Shown: positions 1 to 9,123, counted from the stretch's first letter. The stretch: DNA of 64,000 nucleotides from Paraburkholderia dilworthii (GCF_000472525.1 NZ_AWZT01000031.1:1-64000); one strand, 5' to 3'. Program-made: numbers and translations. Notes: generated from the sequence alone by a model not told the origin.

Positions 1-375
1 GTCATTCTTCCGGCGGCGCTGCGCGCGCCGCAGCGGTCGCCGATGGCTCCCCCGCCGAACGCAGGAGGGCGGTGTTAAGCGGGCCATTCCGACGAGCACG
101 TAGGTGCGAGGCGGGAAGTATGACTCCCTTGTCACAGGCGCCGAATGTGCGAGAGCACGGATTCCAGATGTACCACTACCCGTTCCAAGCCGTGGGATCC
201 ACCTATGAGCTAGCGGTGTGAGCCGCTTTCTTTGCTTATCTTTCTTTGCGGCGGCAAAGAAAGTAAGTGCCGCCCCGCACAGGGGCAACACCAATAGACC
301 ACCAGGAATTCAAGGAAAGGCCAAAGACCAAAAGACCAAAAAAAACCAAAACCCAGCCAAAGGCAAAAACCGCCA
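1..375. other. Non-coding left edge
   Basis: No convincing gene is seen here. A forward frame open from the window edge stops at 76-78; it is too short to identify and could be the tail of a gene lying outside. The right half holds a dispersed hairpin repeat (listed separately), followed by an A/C-rich stretch with repeated AGACCAAA-like words around 325-350 that runs into the 3' end of fliK. Confidence 0.5.
222..300. repeat. Dispersed Burkholderiales hairpin repeat
   Basis: A perfect 10-bp inverted repeat (CTTTCTTTGC at 240-249, GCAAAGAAAG at 254-263, 4-nt loop) is followed by a small CCCC/GGGG hairpin at about 273-285. From memory, near-identical copies (CTTTCTTTGC hairpin followed by a GCCGCCCCGCACAGGGGC-type block) occur many times in Paraburkholderia genomes, usually at gene ends. 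There is no T-run, so it is not a standard intrinsic terminator. Family membership rests on recall, not a search. Confidence 0.6.
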
Positions 376-1899
376 TCAGGCAAAAGTATCAACCAACCCC
401 ACACTCCGCCGCACACCAACATCCTCGACACCGATCACAGCGCCAGAGCCGCCCCCACCACCAAAAACCTCTCCCTCAGCCGCGGAGCGGCCCCCAGACC
501 TCCCCGAACCGGCATTCTGCTGCTGCCCGCCCTGGCGCCCGAATCCATCGCTCACGCTCGCACTGCCGAGCCCGATGCCGTTCGCTTCCATCGCCTCGCG
601 CAGTTTGGGCAGAGCCGCCTCGACGGCCTCCCGCACCTGCTGGTGCTGCGAAACAAACAACGCATGTGCATGGTTATCCGCAACCTGAAGCACAACCTGG
701 AGCGGCCCGAGATCCTTCGGATTCAATGTCAGCTCGGCGCTTTGCGAATGCGCATTCGACAGGAACACCACCTTCTGGCTCAGCGCTTCCTCCCAGTCGG
801 TCGTGCCCACTTGCGGCCCCAGCGCATTGGCTGCTGCCGCCGCGCTCGCGTTGCCCGTCGTCTGCGCCGCGGCCGTCGTGCTGGCGGCGCTCGCCGCCGC
901 TGCCTGGGTCGCGGCCAGCGCAGCGGTCGCCGCGTCGGCTGCGTTCTTGAACGACGCCGGGTCGTCCGCCTGCGCGCCCACTGCGCCCGCCGATGTCAAG
1001 GCGCCCGCCGCAGCCGCCGAAGCAGCCGCCGTCGGATCGGCTACTGCCGCCGTCGCCGTCGATGCGCCGCGTGCCGCTGTCGAGCCCTTGCCGCCGCCGG
1101 AGAGACCGGCTTCCAGCGCCTTGCTATTGGTATCGTTCAACGACGCGTTCGCGCTCGCCAGACCGTTTGCCGCCGCGGCCGCGGCCGCGCCGCTCGCCAA
1201 CGCCTGCGATGGGATCACGGCCTGGCCGTTCGCCAGCGCTGCCAGCGCCGCCTGTAGCGAGTCTTGCAGCGATTTCGGATCGGTCGGCGCTTTCCTGCCG
1301 GGTACGACGACCGTGGTGCCGTCGGTGGCCGCGCCGGCCGCGGTTGCGTCGGCATCCGTCGATGCGGCGAGGTTCGCGCCAGCCGGATCGGCGGCAGCGT
1401 TCGCATCGGCTTGCGCTTGCGCCTGTGCGGCTGCGGCGGCTGCCGCAGCGCTGGCGTCGCTGCTGCTCGCCGAGTTGGCCGCGTTGCCCGACTTTGGCGG
1501 CGTGGCCTTGGTCTTGTCTGTCGATGCCTGTTGCGACTTGTCCGCCTGCGCAGCCGACGACGCTGCATCGGTCGCGGTGCTGTCCTTGTCGCTGCTCTTG
1601 TCGTCGGCGCTCTGCGTTGTGGAATCATCCGGCGGGGGCGCGTCGTGCACGCTCGACGACGACGCCTGCGACGCATCCGCGGGCGACGGCGTCGGCGCCG
1701 CGGCCGCCTGGTTTGCGCTCGCGTTGAAGCTCGCCGCTGCACCTGCAGCCGCACTGTTCTGCAGGCTGATGCTCTGCTGCAAGGTTTGCGAGAACGGCTT
1801 CGCGCTTGCGGCGGCGAGAGCCGCCGCGCTGCTGGAACCGTTGTTGGAGGCGCTGCCGGCAGAACCCAGCAGCGAGCCGATCTGTGAAAGAAGCGACAT
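376..1899 (-). CDS. fliK: Flagellar hook-length control protein FliK
   Basis: A 507-residue protein with the FliK layout. A long low-complexity N-terminal part rich in Ala, Ser, Gln and Asp (about 1-370) is followed by a folded C-terminal domain (about 375-460) carrying the LNPKDLGPLQV motif typical of FliK. FliK is a secreted molecular ruler that tells FlhB to switch export from hook to filament subunits. It is the last gene of the leftward fliFGHIJK operon, 60 bp after fliJ. The Ala/Ser-rich N-terminus is expected to vary among species. A second, divergent FliK-like protein lies at 9191-10663. Confidence 0.93.
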   Translation of the reverse strand: MSLLSQIGSLLGSAGSASNNGSSSAAALAAASAKPFSQTLQQSISLQNSAAAGAAASFNASANQAAAAPTPSPADASQASSSSVHDAPPPDDSTTQSADDKSSDKDSTATDAASSAAQADKSQQASTDKTKATPPKSGNAANSASSSDASAAAAAAAAQAQAQADANAAADPAGANLAASTDADATAAGAATDGTTVVVPGRKAPTDPKSLQDSLQAALAALANGQAVIPSQALASGAAAAAAANGLASANASLNDTNSKALEAGLSGGGKGSTAARGASTATAAVADPTAAASAAAAGALTSAGAVGAQADDPASFKNAADAATAALAATQAAAASAASTTAAAQTTGNASAAAAANALGPQVGTTDWEEALSQKVVFLSNAHSQSAELTLNPKDLGPLQVVLQVADNHAHALFVSQHQQVREAVEAALPKLREAMEANGIGLGSASVSDGFGRQGGQQQNAGSGRSGGRSAAEGEVFGGGGGSGAVIGVEDVGVRRSVGLVDTFA

Positions 1900-1959
1900 A
1901 AGTGTCCTGTCAATCCGTCAAAGGGTGCGGTGTTCAGTCAGTCGAGGGCGGCGCAGGCG

Positions 1960-2409
1960 TCAGGCGCCTTCGGCGCGCATCCTCAGAATTCGTGCAGCGT
2001 GTTCGTCGGCGTCGCGCTGATCGCGCCGCGCCACGGTTTTGGCTTCGGCCGCTTCGCCGCGCGCTTGCAGCACTTCATACGAGCCGAGCTTCTGCTTCTG
2101 ACGCTGCCAGTCGGGCTTGGCCGCCTCGACTCGCGCATTGGCCGTCACAAGCAGGTTGCGCTGCTGTTCGATGGCGGCGTCGAGCGTATCGATAAACGCC
2201 TGAAAATTGCGCATATTGCCGGCGGGCATGCCCGCCTGGGCGGTCGCCGTGAAACGCGCGTGGTATTCGTCGCGGTACTGCACGAGCGACTGGAGTTGCG
2301 CTTCCACGTCATTGCGCTCCCGTTGCGCGCGGCCAAGACGTTGCGCGGCGGCATCGACATCGTCCTGCGCGAGTCCAATCAACGTCTTGATCGGAAAGTG
2401 TTTCGCCAT
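1960..2409 (-). CDS. fliJ: Flagellar export protein FliJ
   Basis: A 149-residue, highly charged, probably all-helical coiled-coil protein beginning MAKHFPIKTLIGLAQD, with many Glu/Gln/Arg heptad-like stretches; this matches the length and look of FliJ. FliJ is the central stalk of the flagellar type III export ATPase: it sits in the FliI hexamer and contacts FlhA. Its start lies 2 bp after the fliI stop, so the two genes are almost certainly co-transcribed. It is weakly conserved in sequence, so the call leans on position between fliI and fliK as well as on composition. Confidence 0.9.
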   Translation of the reverse strand: MAKHFPIKTLIGLAQDDVDAAAQRLGRAQRERNDVEAQLQSLVQYRDEYHARFTATAQAGMPAGNMRNFQAFIDTLDAAIEQQRNLLVTANARVEAAKPDWQRQKQKLGSYEVLQARGEAAEAKTVARRDQRDADEHAARILRMRAEGA

Positions 2410-2411
2410 CG

Positions 2412-4091
2412 TCAGGCTCCTTGGGCAAACAGCGCGTCCAGCATCTCGATACTCGGTTCAAAGTTCGCGCATTCGCGAAAGCCTTGCTGCAGGAAGGCTT
2501 CCATCCGTGGATACAGCGCGATGGCGCGGTCGAGCAACGCGTCGCGCCCGCTCGAATAAGCGCCCACGTTGATCAGATCGCGGTTGCGCTGATAGCGCGA
2601 CAGCATCTGCTTGAACATACGCGTTTTGTCCAGATGGTTATCGTCGATCAGCGCGGTCATTGCCCGGCTAATCGACGCTTCGATGTCGATGGCCGGATAG
2701 TGGCCGGCCTCGGCAAGCGAGCGCGACAGCACGATATGACCGTCGAGAATCGCGCGCGCGGAGTCGGCAATCGGGTCCTGCTGGTCGTCGCCTTCGGTCA
2801 GCACCGTATAGAACGCGGTGATCGAGCCGCCGCCCGCCGGGCCGTTGCCGGTACGTTCGACGAGCGCCGGCAGCTTCGCGAACACCGAAGGCGGATAACC
2901 TTTGGTGGCGGGCGGCTCGCCGACGGCCAGCGCGATTTCGCGCTGGGCCATCGCGTAACGGGTCAGCGAATCCATCAGCAGCAACACGTGCTTGCCTTGA
3001 TCGCGGAAATATTCGGCGAGTGAGGTCGAATACGAGGCCGCCTGCATCCGCAAAAGCGGCGAGACGTCGGCGGGCGCGGCGATCACGACCGAGCGCGCGA
3101 GTCCTTCCTCGCCAAGAATCTGTTCGATGAATTCCTTCACTTCGCGGCCACGTTCGCCGATCAGCCCGATCACGATCACTTCGGCGCTGGTATAGCGCGC
3201 CATCGTGCCGAGCAGCACCGACTTACCGACGCCCGAACCGGCGAAGAGGCCCATGCGCTGGCCGCGTCCCACCGTCAGCAGCGCGTTGATCGCGCGCACG
3301 CCGACGTCGAGCACCTTGTGAATCGGCTCGCGATTCAGCGGATTGATGACCGGCGCGGACAGCGGCGCATCTGCGTGCGCGCCGAGCGGGCCGAGTCCGT
3401 CGAGCGGACGGCCCGACGCGTCGAGCACGCGACCGAGCAGTTCCCAGCCCACCGGCAGACGCTTCGCGCCCGCCATCGGATCGGCGATCGGCGCGCTTTC
3501 GAGCGGATAGACGCGCGCGCCGGGCAGCAGGCCGATCACTTCCGTAGTCGGCATCAGAAATAGTTTGTCACCGGAGAAGCCGACAACCTCGGCTTCGGCC
3601 ATCGGCAGCGAACTGCCAGGCGGCAGCTCGATCATCACTTCCGCGCCCACCGAAAGGCGCAATCCAACCGCTTCGAGCACGAGACCGGCGGCGCGCGTCA
3701 GACGTCCGCAGGCACGCATCGGCTTGGCGATCGCGTTACGCGCGCGCAGTGCGTCGAGCCGGCCGCGCCAGGCTTGCATGTGCGGATTGCTGTCAAGCGC
3801 GGGATCGTACGCAGGGGCTGCGGCGCTTGCTGCCTTCGCGGCGGCGCGCGAACCGGCAGCCGTACCAGCGCCCGAGGAGCCGGCGCCCGCAGCCGGTGCC
3901 GATTCGCGGCTCGCGGCCGCGCCCGTCACCGGATGAGCGTGAGTTGCGTCAGCCGCGGTCGCGTCGATTGAAATCGCATCCGCGAACGGCGCGTCCGCGA
4001 GCGCCTCGGCGCCGAACGACGCCAGCGCCAGCTCGCGTTCGAGCGGCGTCAGATCGCTTGCGCGGATTTCCTCGAGCGTCGGCTTCACCAT
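2412..4091 (-). CDS. fliI: Flagellum-specific ATP synthase FliI
   Basis: Export ATPase of the flagellar type III secretion system, related to the F1 beta subunit. The P-loop GSGVGKS is at residues 285-291, IGERGREV at 311-318 and the Walker B strand HVLLLMDS at 368-375. At 559 residues it is about 100 longer than usual FliI; the extra length is an Ala/Ser/Gly-rich N-terminal segment (about 35-100) ahead of the conserved part that begins near MQAWRGRL at 105. The start at 4091 overlaps the fliH end by 7 bp, which supports the long form, although an internal Met at 105 exists. Confidence 0.95.
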   Translation of the reverse strand: MVKPTLEEIRASDLTPLERELALASFGAEALADAPFADAISIDATAADATHAHPVTGAAASRESAPAAGAGSSGAGTAAGSRAAAKAASAAAPAYDPALDSNPHMQAWRGRLDALRARNAIAKPMRACGRLTRAAGLVLEAVGLRLSVGAEVMIELPPGSSLPMAEAEVVGFSGDKLFLMPTTEVIGLLPGARVYPLESAPIADPMAGAKRLPVGWELLGRVLDASGRPLDGLGPLGAHADAPLSAPVINPLNREPIHKVLDVGVRAINALLTVGRGQRMGLFAGSGVGKSVLLGTMARYTSAEVIVIGLIGERGREVKEFIEQILGEEGLARSVVIAAPADVSPLLRMQAASYSTSLAEYFRDQGKHVLLLMDSLTRYAMAQREIALAVGEPPATKGYPPSVFAKLPALVERTGNGPAGGGSITAFYTVLTEGDDQQDPIADSARAILDGHIVLSRSLAEAGHYPAIDIEASISRAMTALIDDNHLDKTRMFKQMLSRYQRNRDLINVGAYSSGRDALLDRAIALYPRMEAFLQQGFRECANFEPSIEMLDALFAQGA

Positions 4092-4762
4092 GTACTCACT
4101 TTGCCGAGTGCCGCGGCAACGCGTTCCCAGCGGGTATCGATGCCGGCGTCCACTTCGCCGCTGCCGGCTTGCGCGCGGCAGCCGCCGCGCTCCACTGCCG
4201 GATCGGTGCGCACGGTCCAGCCGCGCGTTTGCAGTTCTTCCATCAGATAGGCTTCGACCACCGGCAGATCGGCGGGGCTCACGATCAGCGCGGGCGCGCC
4301 TGTGAGCGCGGGCTCGACAGCGAGCACTTCGCGCGCGGCGGCGATCAGCGCGGTCGGGTCGTGCTGCACGTGCTGGCGCACGACCTGTTGCGCGATGTCG
4401 AGTGCGAGCGCAACCAGCGTCTCCGAAATGGCGCCTTGCGCGCCGTCGAGCGCGGCCTTGAAGGTTTCGGCGAGCGCGGCGAGTCGCGCGGCTTCCTCGC
4501 GCGCTTCGCTCTTGCCCTGTTCGAAGCCTTGCGCGTGACCTTGCTCGTAACCCGCCTGATAGCCGAGTGCCTGACCGGCCACGTGGCCGGACGCGATGCC
4601 CTGCGCGTGCGCGGCTTCGCGCAGACGTTCGAGTTCGGCTTCGAGTGCCCCTTCGTCGATTTCGGACGTGGGCGGCGCGGGCGGCACCGGATCGAACGAG
4701 GCCATCTCCCAGCGCTGGTAGGCCGAGAGGCTTTCCTTTGCCGTGGAGTTGCGATTAGACAT
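4085..4762 (-). CDS. fliH: Flagellar assembly protein FliH
   Basis: Negative regulator and stator-like partner of FliI. The middle of the protein carries the Gly/Ala/Gln heptad-like repeats (GHVAGQALGYQAGYEQGHAQG, about residues 70-90) that mark FliH family helices, followed by the C-terminal FliH domain that binds FliI. The ATG at 4762 is preferred because it gives MSNRNSTAKES and overlaps the fliG stop by 8 bp; in-frame alternatives lie at 4768 and 4786. Its last bases overlap fliI. About 225 residues, normal for the family. Confidence 0.92.
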   Translation of the reverse strand: MSNRNSTAKESLSAYQRWEMASFDPVPPAPPTSEIDEGALEAELERLREAAHAQGIASGHVAGQALGYQAGYEQGHAQGFEQGKSEAREEAARLAALAETFKAALDGAQGAISETLVALALDIAQQVVRQHVQHDPTALIAAAREVLAVEPALTGAPALIVSPADLPVVEAYLMEELQTRGWTVRTDPAVERGGCRAQAGSGEVDAGIDTRWERVAAALGKVSTW

Positions 4763-5750
4763 ATGCATCTTCCGCCTTGCCGCCAATCACGATCTGGCCG
4801 CTTTCCGCCAGGTTGCGCACGATCTGCAGGATGCGGCGCTGTTGCGTTTCCACTTCGGAGACACGAACCGGGCCGCGCGCGTCGAGGTCTTCGGCGAGCA
4901 ATTCGGCGGCACGCTGCGACATGTTCGACAGGAACTTCTGACGCAGTGCGGGCGCCGCGCCCTTCAGCGAAATGATCAGTGCCTCGGATTCGACTTCCTT
5001 CAGCAGCAACTGGATCGCGCGGTCTTCGAGGTCGAGCAGGTTCTCGAACACGAACATCTGATCGACGATCTTTTGCGCGAGCTCCGCGTCGTACTGGCGA
5101 ACGTTCTCGATGACGCCTTCCTCGTGGTTGCTCGACATGAAGTTGAGAATTTCCGCCGCCGTGCGAATACCGCCCATCGGGCTGCGCTTCAGGTTGTCGC
5201 TGCCCGACAGGAGGCCGGTCAGCACATCGTCGAGTTCGCGCAGCGCGGCCGGCTGAATGCCGTCGAGCGTCGCAATCCGCAACAGCACGTCGTTACGCAG
5301 ACGGTCGGAGAAGCACGCAACGATTTCCGACGCCTGATCGCGGTCGAGGTGAACCAGAATCGTCGCGATGATCTGCGGGTGCTCGTTCTTGATCAGTTCC
5401 GCGACAGCCGGCGAATCCATCCACTTGAGACCCTCGATACCGCTGGTATCGCTGCCTTGCAGAATCCGGTCGATGATCGCGCCGGCCTTGTCGTCGCCGA
5501 GTGCCTTGGTCAGCACGGAACGGATGTACTCGTTGGAGTCCAGCGACATGCCGGTGTGCTTTTCCGCCTCGCGCACGAACTCGTGCAGCACGACGTCGAT
5601 CTCCTCGCGCGTCACGGCCTTCATGGCGGCCATTGCGACGCCGATCTTCTGGACTTCGCGCGGTCCGAGAAACTTGAACACCTGCGCGGCTTCTTCCTCG
5701 CCGATCGACATCAGCAGAAGCGCGCTCTTCATTACGCCTTCAGCGCTCAT
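4755..5750 (-). CDS. fliG: Flagellar motor switch protein FliG
   Basis: A 331-residue rotor protein with the standard three-part architecture: an N-terminal FliF-binding domain, a middle domain with the EHPQ motif (residues 123-126) and a C-terminal torque-generating domain. FliG sits on the MS ring, couples to MotA and, with FliM and FliN, sets the direction of rotation. Length and sequence are ordinary. Its start overlaps the end of fliF by 11 bp, consistent with the co-folding of FliF and FliG. Confidence 0.97.
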   Translation of the reverse strand: MSAEGVMKSALLLMSIGEEEAAQVFKFLGPREVQKIGVAMAAMKAVTREEIDVVLHEFVREAEKHTGMSLDSNEYIRSVLTKALGDDKAGAIIDRILQGSDTSGIEGLKWMDSPAVAELIKNEHPQIIATILVHLDRDQASEIVACFSDRLRNDVLLRIATLDGIQPAALRELDDVLTGLLSGSDNLKRSPMGGIRTAAEILNFMSSNHEEGVIENVRQYDAELAQKIVDQMFVFENLLDLEDRAIQLLLKEVESEALIISLKGAAPALRQKFLSNMSQRAAELLAEDLDARGPVRVSEVETQQRRILQIVRNLAESGQIVIGGKAEDAYV

Positions 5751-7539
5751 CGGTCACCCAATTTTTGACGACAGTTGCAACGATCTTCGGATCCTGGCGC
5801 GCGATGCTGCGCGCGAACTCCAGGTTCCGCTCATATTTGTGTTTCGCGTTTTCAAGCGCCAGCATCTCGCTGTCGCCTGCGTCCATTTCGACGTTGCCGT
5901 TGGCGCGTTCCGCAACCGGGATGCCGTCGAGCAGGATCGGCTCGTCCGGCGACGGCAACGCTGCGGCGGCGACCGGTTCCGGCGGCGGGAAGGCGCGGCG
6001 CAGCGCCGGTTTCACCATCACGAAGTACAGGAACAGAGCCACCGCGCCGATGCCGAGATACGTCGCGATCTGCTTGTAGAGCGCCAGCATGTCCGGCGTA
6101 CGCCACCACGGCAGATCCGCGCTCGGATCGAGTTCGCTGGTGAACGGACTGTTGACCACGTTGACCGAGTCGCCGCGCTGCGAGTCGAAGCCCATCGCGT
6201 CCTTCACGAGCTGGTTGACCTGCGCGAGCTTGTCGGCGGTGACCGGCTGCATCGTGGCGTGTCCCTTGCCGTCGACCACGCGCAGATAGTTGACGACCAC
6301 CGCCACCGACAGACGCTTGATGCCGCCCATCGGTCGCTCGAGGTGACGCACGGTCTTGTCGAGCTCGTAGTTCGTCGTCATGTCCTTACGGTCGCTGACC
6401 GGCGTTGTCGTCACGCCGCCGCTCGCGCCATTGGGCGCGTTGATCGGCGCGGACGCCGGCTGCGGCGGCTGGTTCGACAGCGCGCCCGGCACGCCCGAGG
6501 CGCCGCCTTGCGACATTTCGGTCGCGGTGCTCGATTGCTGGCTGCGGATCGCCGCCTGCTGCGGGTTGCCGTTCGGGCCGTAGTTTTCCGAAGTCTGTTC
6601 GCTGTGCGAGAAGTCGATGTCGGCGCTCACCTGCGAATGCGCGTTGCCGGCGCCGAAAAGCGGCGCGAGGATCGCGTCGATGCGCTGCTGCGTGCTGCGC
6701 TCGATCTGCTGGCGATATTTCAGTTGCGACGCGTCAAGCCCGCCGCCAACCGACGGTTGCGTCAACAGGTTGCCGTCCTGGTCGAGAATGGTCACGCCCT
6801 TGACCGGCATTTCCGGCACCGCCGACGACACCATATGCGTGATCGCCAGCACCTGGCCTTCGTCGAGCGCGCGGCCCGGATAGAGATTGACGAGCACTGA
6901 AGCCGACGGCGCTTCCTTGTCGCGCACGAACACGGACGGCTTCGGAATCGCCAGATGCACGCGAGCTGACTTGACCGAGGAAATCGACTCGATCGTGCGC
7001 TCCAGTTCGCCTTCCAGCGCGCGCTGATAGTTGATCTGCTCGGCGAACTGGCTGATGCCGAACTTCTGGTTGTCCATCAACTCGAAGCCGACCGAGCCGC
7101 TCTTCGGCAGCCCTTGGGACGCGAGGCGCAGCCGCATTTCATGCACCTGCTCGGCCGGCACGAGGATCGCACCGCCCGTCTCCGAAAACTTGTAGGGAAT
7201 ATTGGCCTGCTGGAGCGCGGTGATGATGGCGCCGCCGTCGCGGTCGGACAGATTGCTGTAGAGCACCTTGTAGTCCGGCGCGCGCGACCACAGGAACAGA
7301 CCTGCCACCACGGCGACCAGCAACGCCACTGCGAAGATCAGCGGGGCGCGCGGGTTGCCGCGCATTTGCGCGAGCCCCGACAGGCGCTGGCCGAAATTGC
7401 CGCCGAGGCCGCCACCGAGGCCGCCCAGGTCCGCGCTTGCGCCGGGCTGGCCGGTGCCCGCCGCCGCCGCGCCGGGCTGCGCGCCGGCGAGGCCCATGCG
7501 GGCGTCGGGGTTGATCAAAGAGTTGGCTGACGAATCCAT
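5740..7539 (-). CDS. fliF: Flagellar MS-ring protein FliF
   Basis: A 599-residue inner-membrane ring protein. An N-terminal cytoplasmic Gly/Ala-rich tail is followed by the first membrane helix at about 66-84, a large periplasmic part with the YscJ/FliF ring-building motifs (SNLSDRDGGAII; LRLASQGLPKSGSVGFELMD), a second membrane helix near 480-500 and a cytoplasmic tail that binds FliG. It is the first gene of the leftward operon; the 237-bp gap to divergent fliE (7540-7776) should hold promoters for both directions, but I could not pick out a convincing consensus there. Confidence 0.96.
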   Translation of the reverse strand: MDSSANSLINPDARMGLAGAQPGAAAAGTGQPGASADLGGLGGGLGGNFGQRLSGLAQMRGNPRAPLIFAVALLVAVVAGLFLWSRAPDYKVLYSNLSDRDGGAIITALQQANIPYKFSETGGAILVPAEQVHEMRLRLASQGLPKSGSVGFELMDNQKFGISQFAEQINYQRALEGELERTIESISSVKSARVHLAIPKPSVFVRDKEAPSASVLVNLYPGRALDEGQVLAITHMVSSAVPEMPVKGVTILDQDGNLLTQPSVGGGLDASQLKYRQQIERSTQQRIDAILAPLFGAGNAHSQVSADIDFSHSEQTSENYGPNGNPQQAAIRSQQSSTATEMSQGGASGVPGALSNQPPQPASAPINAPNGASGGVTTTPVSDRKDMTTNYELDKTVRHLERPMGGIKRLSVAVVVNYLRVVDGKGHATMQPVTADKLAQVNQLVKDAMGFDSQRGDSVNVVNSPFTSELDPSADLPWWRTPDMLALYKQIATYLGIGAVALFLYFVMVKPALRRAFPPPEPVAAAALPSPDEPILLDGIPVAERANGNVEMDAGDSEMLALENAKHKYERNLEFARSIARQDPKIVATVVKNWVTDER

Positions 7540-7776
7540 GCGTCGGGTTTCTCCGGGATGCCTTTTGCGTTCTGCCGCTCAACCGCACCGAGGGTCGGCG
7601 GGAGTATGGACAGAGACTTTCACGACTGAAATTATCCGCACGGCAGCCCCGCCCGATTGCTTGAATAGAGCCGGGTTTCCCCCCTAGTTTCGGGGCTTTC
7701 CCGTCATGCTCACTGCTATGCTTTCGTTCAGATCGGTACGGTTTGGTCGTGCCGCTCGTCATTACTGGAGAGAACA

Positions 7777-8127
7777 ATGACTTTGCCCGTGAACGCGATT
7801 TCGTCGGCGCTGCAACAGTTGCAGTCGATGGCGGCGCAGGCGGCCGGCGGCAGCACCGCCGCGACCGGCGCAACGGCTGCAGGTGCGTCCGGCGCGGCTA
7901 CGGCCGGCGGTTTTGCGTCGGCACTGAAGGCTTCGTTGGACAAGATCAGCGGCGATCAGACCAAGGCGATCGGCGAATCGCAGGCATTCGAGCTTGGCGC
8001 GTCGAATGTGTCGCTGAACGACGTGATGGTCGACATGCAGAAGGCGAACGTGGGCTTCCAGTTCGGCCTGCAAGTGCGTAACAAGCTGGTGTCCGCCTAC
8101 AACGACATCATGCAGATGCAGGTCTGA
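7777..8127 (+). CDS. fliE: Flagellar hook-basal body protein FliE
   Basis: A 116-residue protein with an Ala-rich N-terminus and the conserved FliE C-terminus (DVMVDMQKANVGFQFGLQVRN, then the NKLVSAYNDIMQMQV end). FliE joins the MS ring to the proximal rod and is among the first proteins exported. A TGGAGAG ribosome site precedes the ATG. It is divergent from fliF, an arrangement normal for this bacterial group. Confidence 0.95.
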   Translation: MTLPVNAISSALQQLQSMAAQAAGGSTAATGATAAGASGAATAGGFASALKASLDKISGDQTKAIGESQAFELGASNVSLNDVMVDMQKANVGFQFGLQVRNKLVSAYNDIMQMQV

Positions 8128-8251
8128 ACGAGTCTGCGGCCGCGGCGGCAAGAATGTTCCGCCCGCCCGGCTGCAACTGCCCGCATGACGCACGCCGCGC
8201 TGCCCCGACGGGCTTGCGCAGCCTGGCCCCTTAATCCTCCTTACACTGGCC

Positions 8252-8279
8252 TAAAGCTTTTTCGCTGCGTATCCGATAA
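8252..8279 (+). promoter_or_regulatory. FliA (sigma-28)-like promoter for fliST
   Basis: TAAAGCTT at 8252-8259 and TCCGATAA at 8272-8279 match the flagellar sigma-28 consensus (TAAA, 15 bp, GCCGATAA) with one mismatch in the -10 element and a gap of 16 rather than 15 bp. It lies 86 bp upstream of fliS, a late filament-chaperone gene expected to be under FliA control. Function is inferred from the consensus and context. Confidence 0.65.
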
Positions 8280-8365
8280 CCAGATACAGGCATGAATCGG
8301 GGTGCGCAAACGCATCGCGATGGGCTGCCACGACCAACCGCAGTTGCAATCGAGGAGGAGCGCCG

Positions 8366-8800
8366 ATGTTTTCCCCAGGACACTCTGGAGCCAATGCGTA
8401 CGCACGCGTGGGCGTCGAGACAGGGGTGATGGGCGCGAGTCCGCATCGTCTGATCGTGATGTTGTATCAGGGGGCCCGACAGGCAATCGCGCAAGCGCGG
8501 ATGCATGTGCAGCAGGGCAATGTGTCCGGTCGTGGAGAGGCGATCGGCAAGGCGATTCAGATCGTCGAAAGCGGGCTGCAACAGTCGCTCAACCTTGAGG
8601 TGGGCGGCGAGATTGCGGAGCGGCTGAACGCGCTATATAGCTACATGTCGCGCCGGCTGCTCGAAGCCAACATAAAAGAGAGCGAGGCGATGCTGGTCGA
8701 AGTCGACGGTCTGCTGGCGACGCTCGAAGAGGCATGGATCGGGATTGCCCCGGAGATAACGCGGGTGGCTGCCCAGCCGGTCGCGGAAAGCATGAGATGA
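8366..8800 (+). CDS. fliS: Flagellar export chaperone FliS
   Basis: A 144-residue helical protein with the FliS hallmarks: an N-terminal NAYARVGVETGV-type segment (Tyr near residue 12), the SPHRLIVMLYQGA helix, and the RLNALYSYMSRRLLEANIK region. FliS binds the C-terminus of flagellin in the cytoplasm and keeps it unfolded until export. A GAGGAG ribosome site precedes the ATG. It overlaps the next gene through ATGA, so translation is coupled. fliD and fliC are not in the window. Confidence 0.94.
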   Translation: MFSPGHSGANAYARVGVETGVMGASPHRLIVMLYQGARQAIAQARMHVQQGNVSGRGEAIGKAIQIVESGLQQSLNLEVGGEIAERLNALYSYMSRRLLEANIKESEAMLVEVDGLLATLEEAWIGIAPEITRVAAQPVAESMR

Positions 8801-9123
8801 CATCGAACGCAGAATACTTTGCCCGCTACGAGGCCATTGCAGCGTTGTCCTGCCGCATGCTGATGGCTGCCCGACGCGCCTTGTGGAACGATCTGGTCCA
8901 CTTGCAGGATGAGTACCGGCTGCTCGTGGACGCGTTGAAAGACGCGGAAACCGGCGTCAAGCTCGATGAGACGGAACGCTTGCGCAAGTACGCGCTGATC
9001 CGGCAAATCCTCGCCGACGACGCCGCGATTCGCGACCTGGCCAATCCGAGCCTCGCCAAGCTGTCGGCGTTGTTCGGCGGCCGGCCGTCGCGGCTGCTGA
9101 AGGAACTGTACGGGGCGCGCTAA
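8797..9123 (+). CDS. fliT: FliT-like flagellar protein
   Basis: A 108-residue, mostly helical, charged protein starting MTSNAEYFARYE; the ATG overlaps the fliS stop (ATGA). Size, composition and position directly after fliS fit FliT, the chaperone of the cap protein FliD, which in enterobacteria also modulates FlhDC. Sequence conservation of FliT is poor, so the name depends largely on gene order. An upstream in-frame start at 8734 would run deep into fliS and is not preferred. Confidence 0.75.
   Translation: MTSNAEYFARYEAIAALSCRMLMAARRALWNDLVHLQDEYRLLVDALKDAETGVKLDETERLRKYALIRQILADDAAIRDLANPSLAKLSALFGGRPSRLLKELYGAR

Noticed and set aside
1..220. Insertion sequence or intron remnant at the left edge
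   Set aside because: No transposase motif, terminal repeat or intron domain could be matched to it.
803..2020. 405-residue Ala-rich plus-strand frame opposite fliK
   Set aside because: Mirror of the low-complexity fliK coding strand.
7540..7776. Sigma-54 or sigma-28 promoter between fliF and fliE
   Set aside because: GG/GC spacing does not fit sigma-54, and no TAAA-N15-GCCGATAA match is present.
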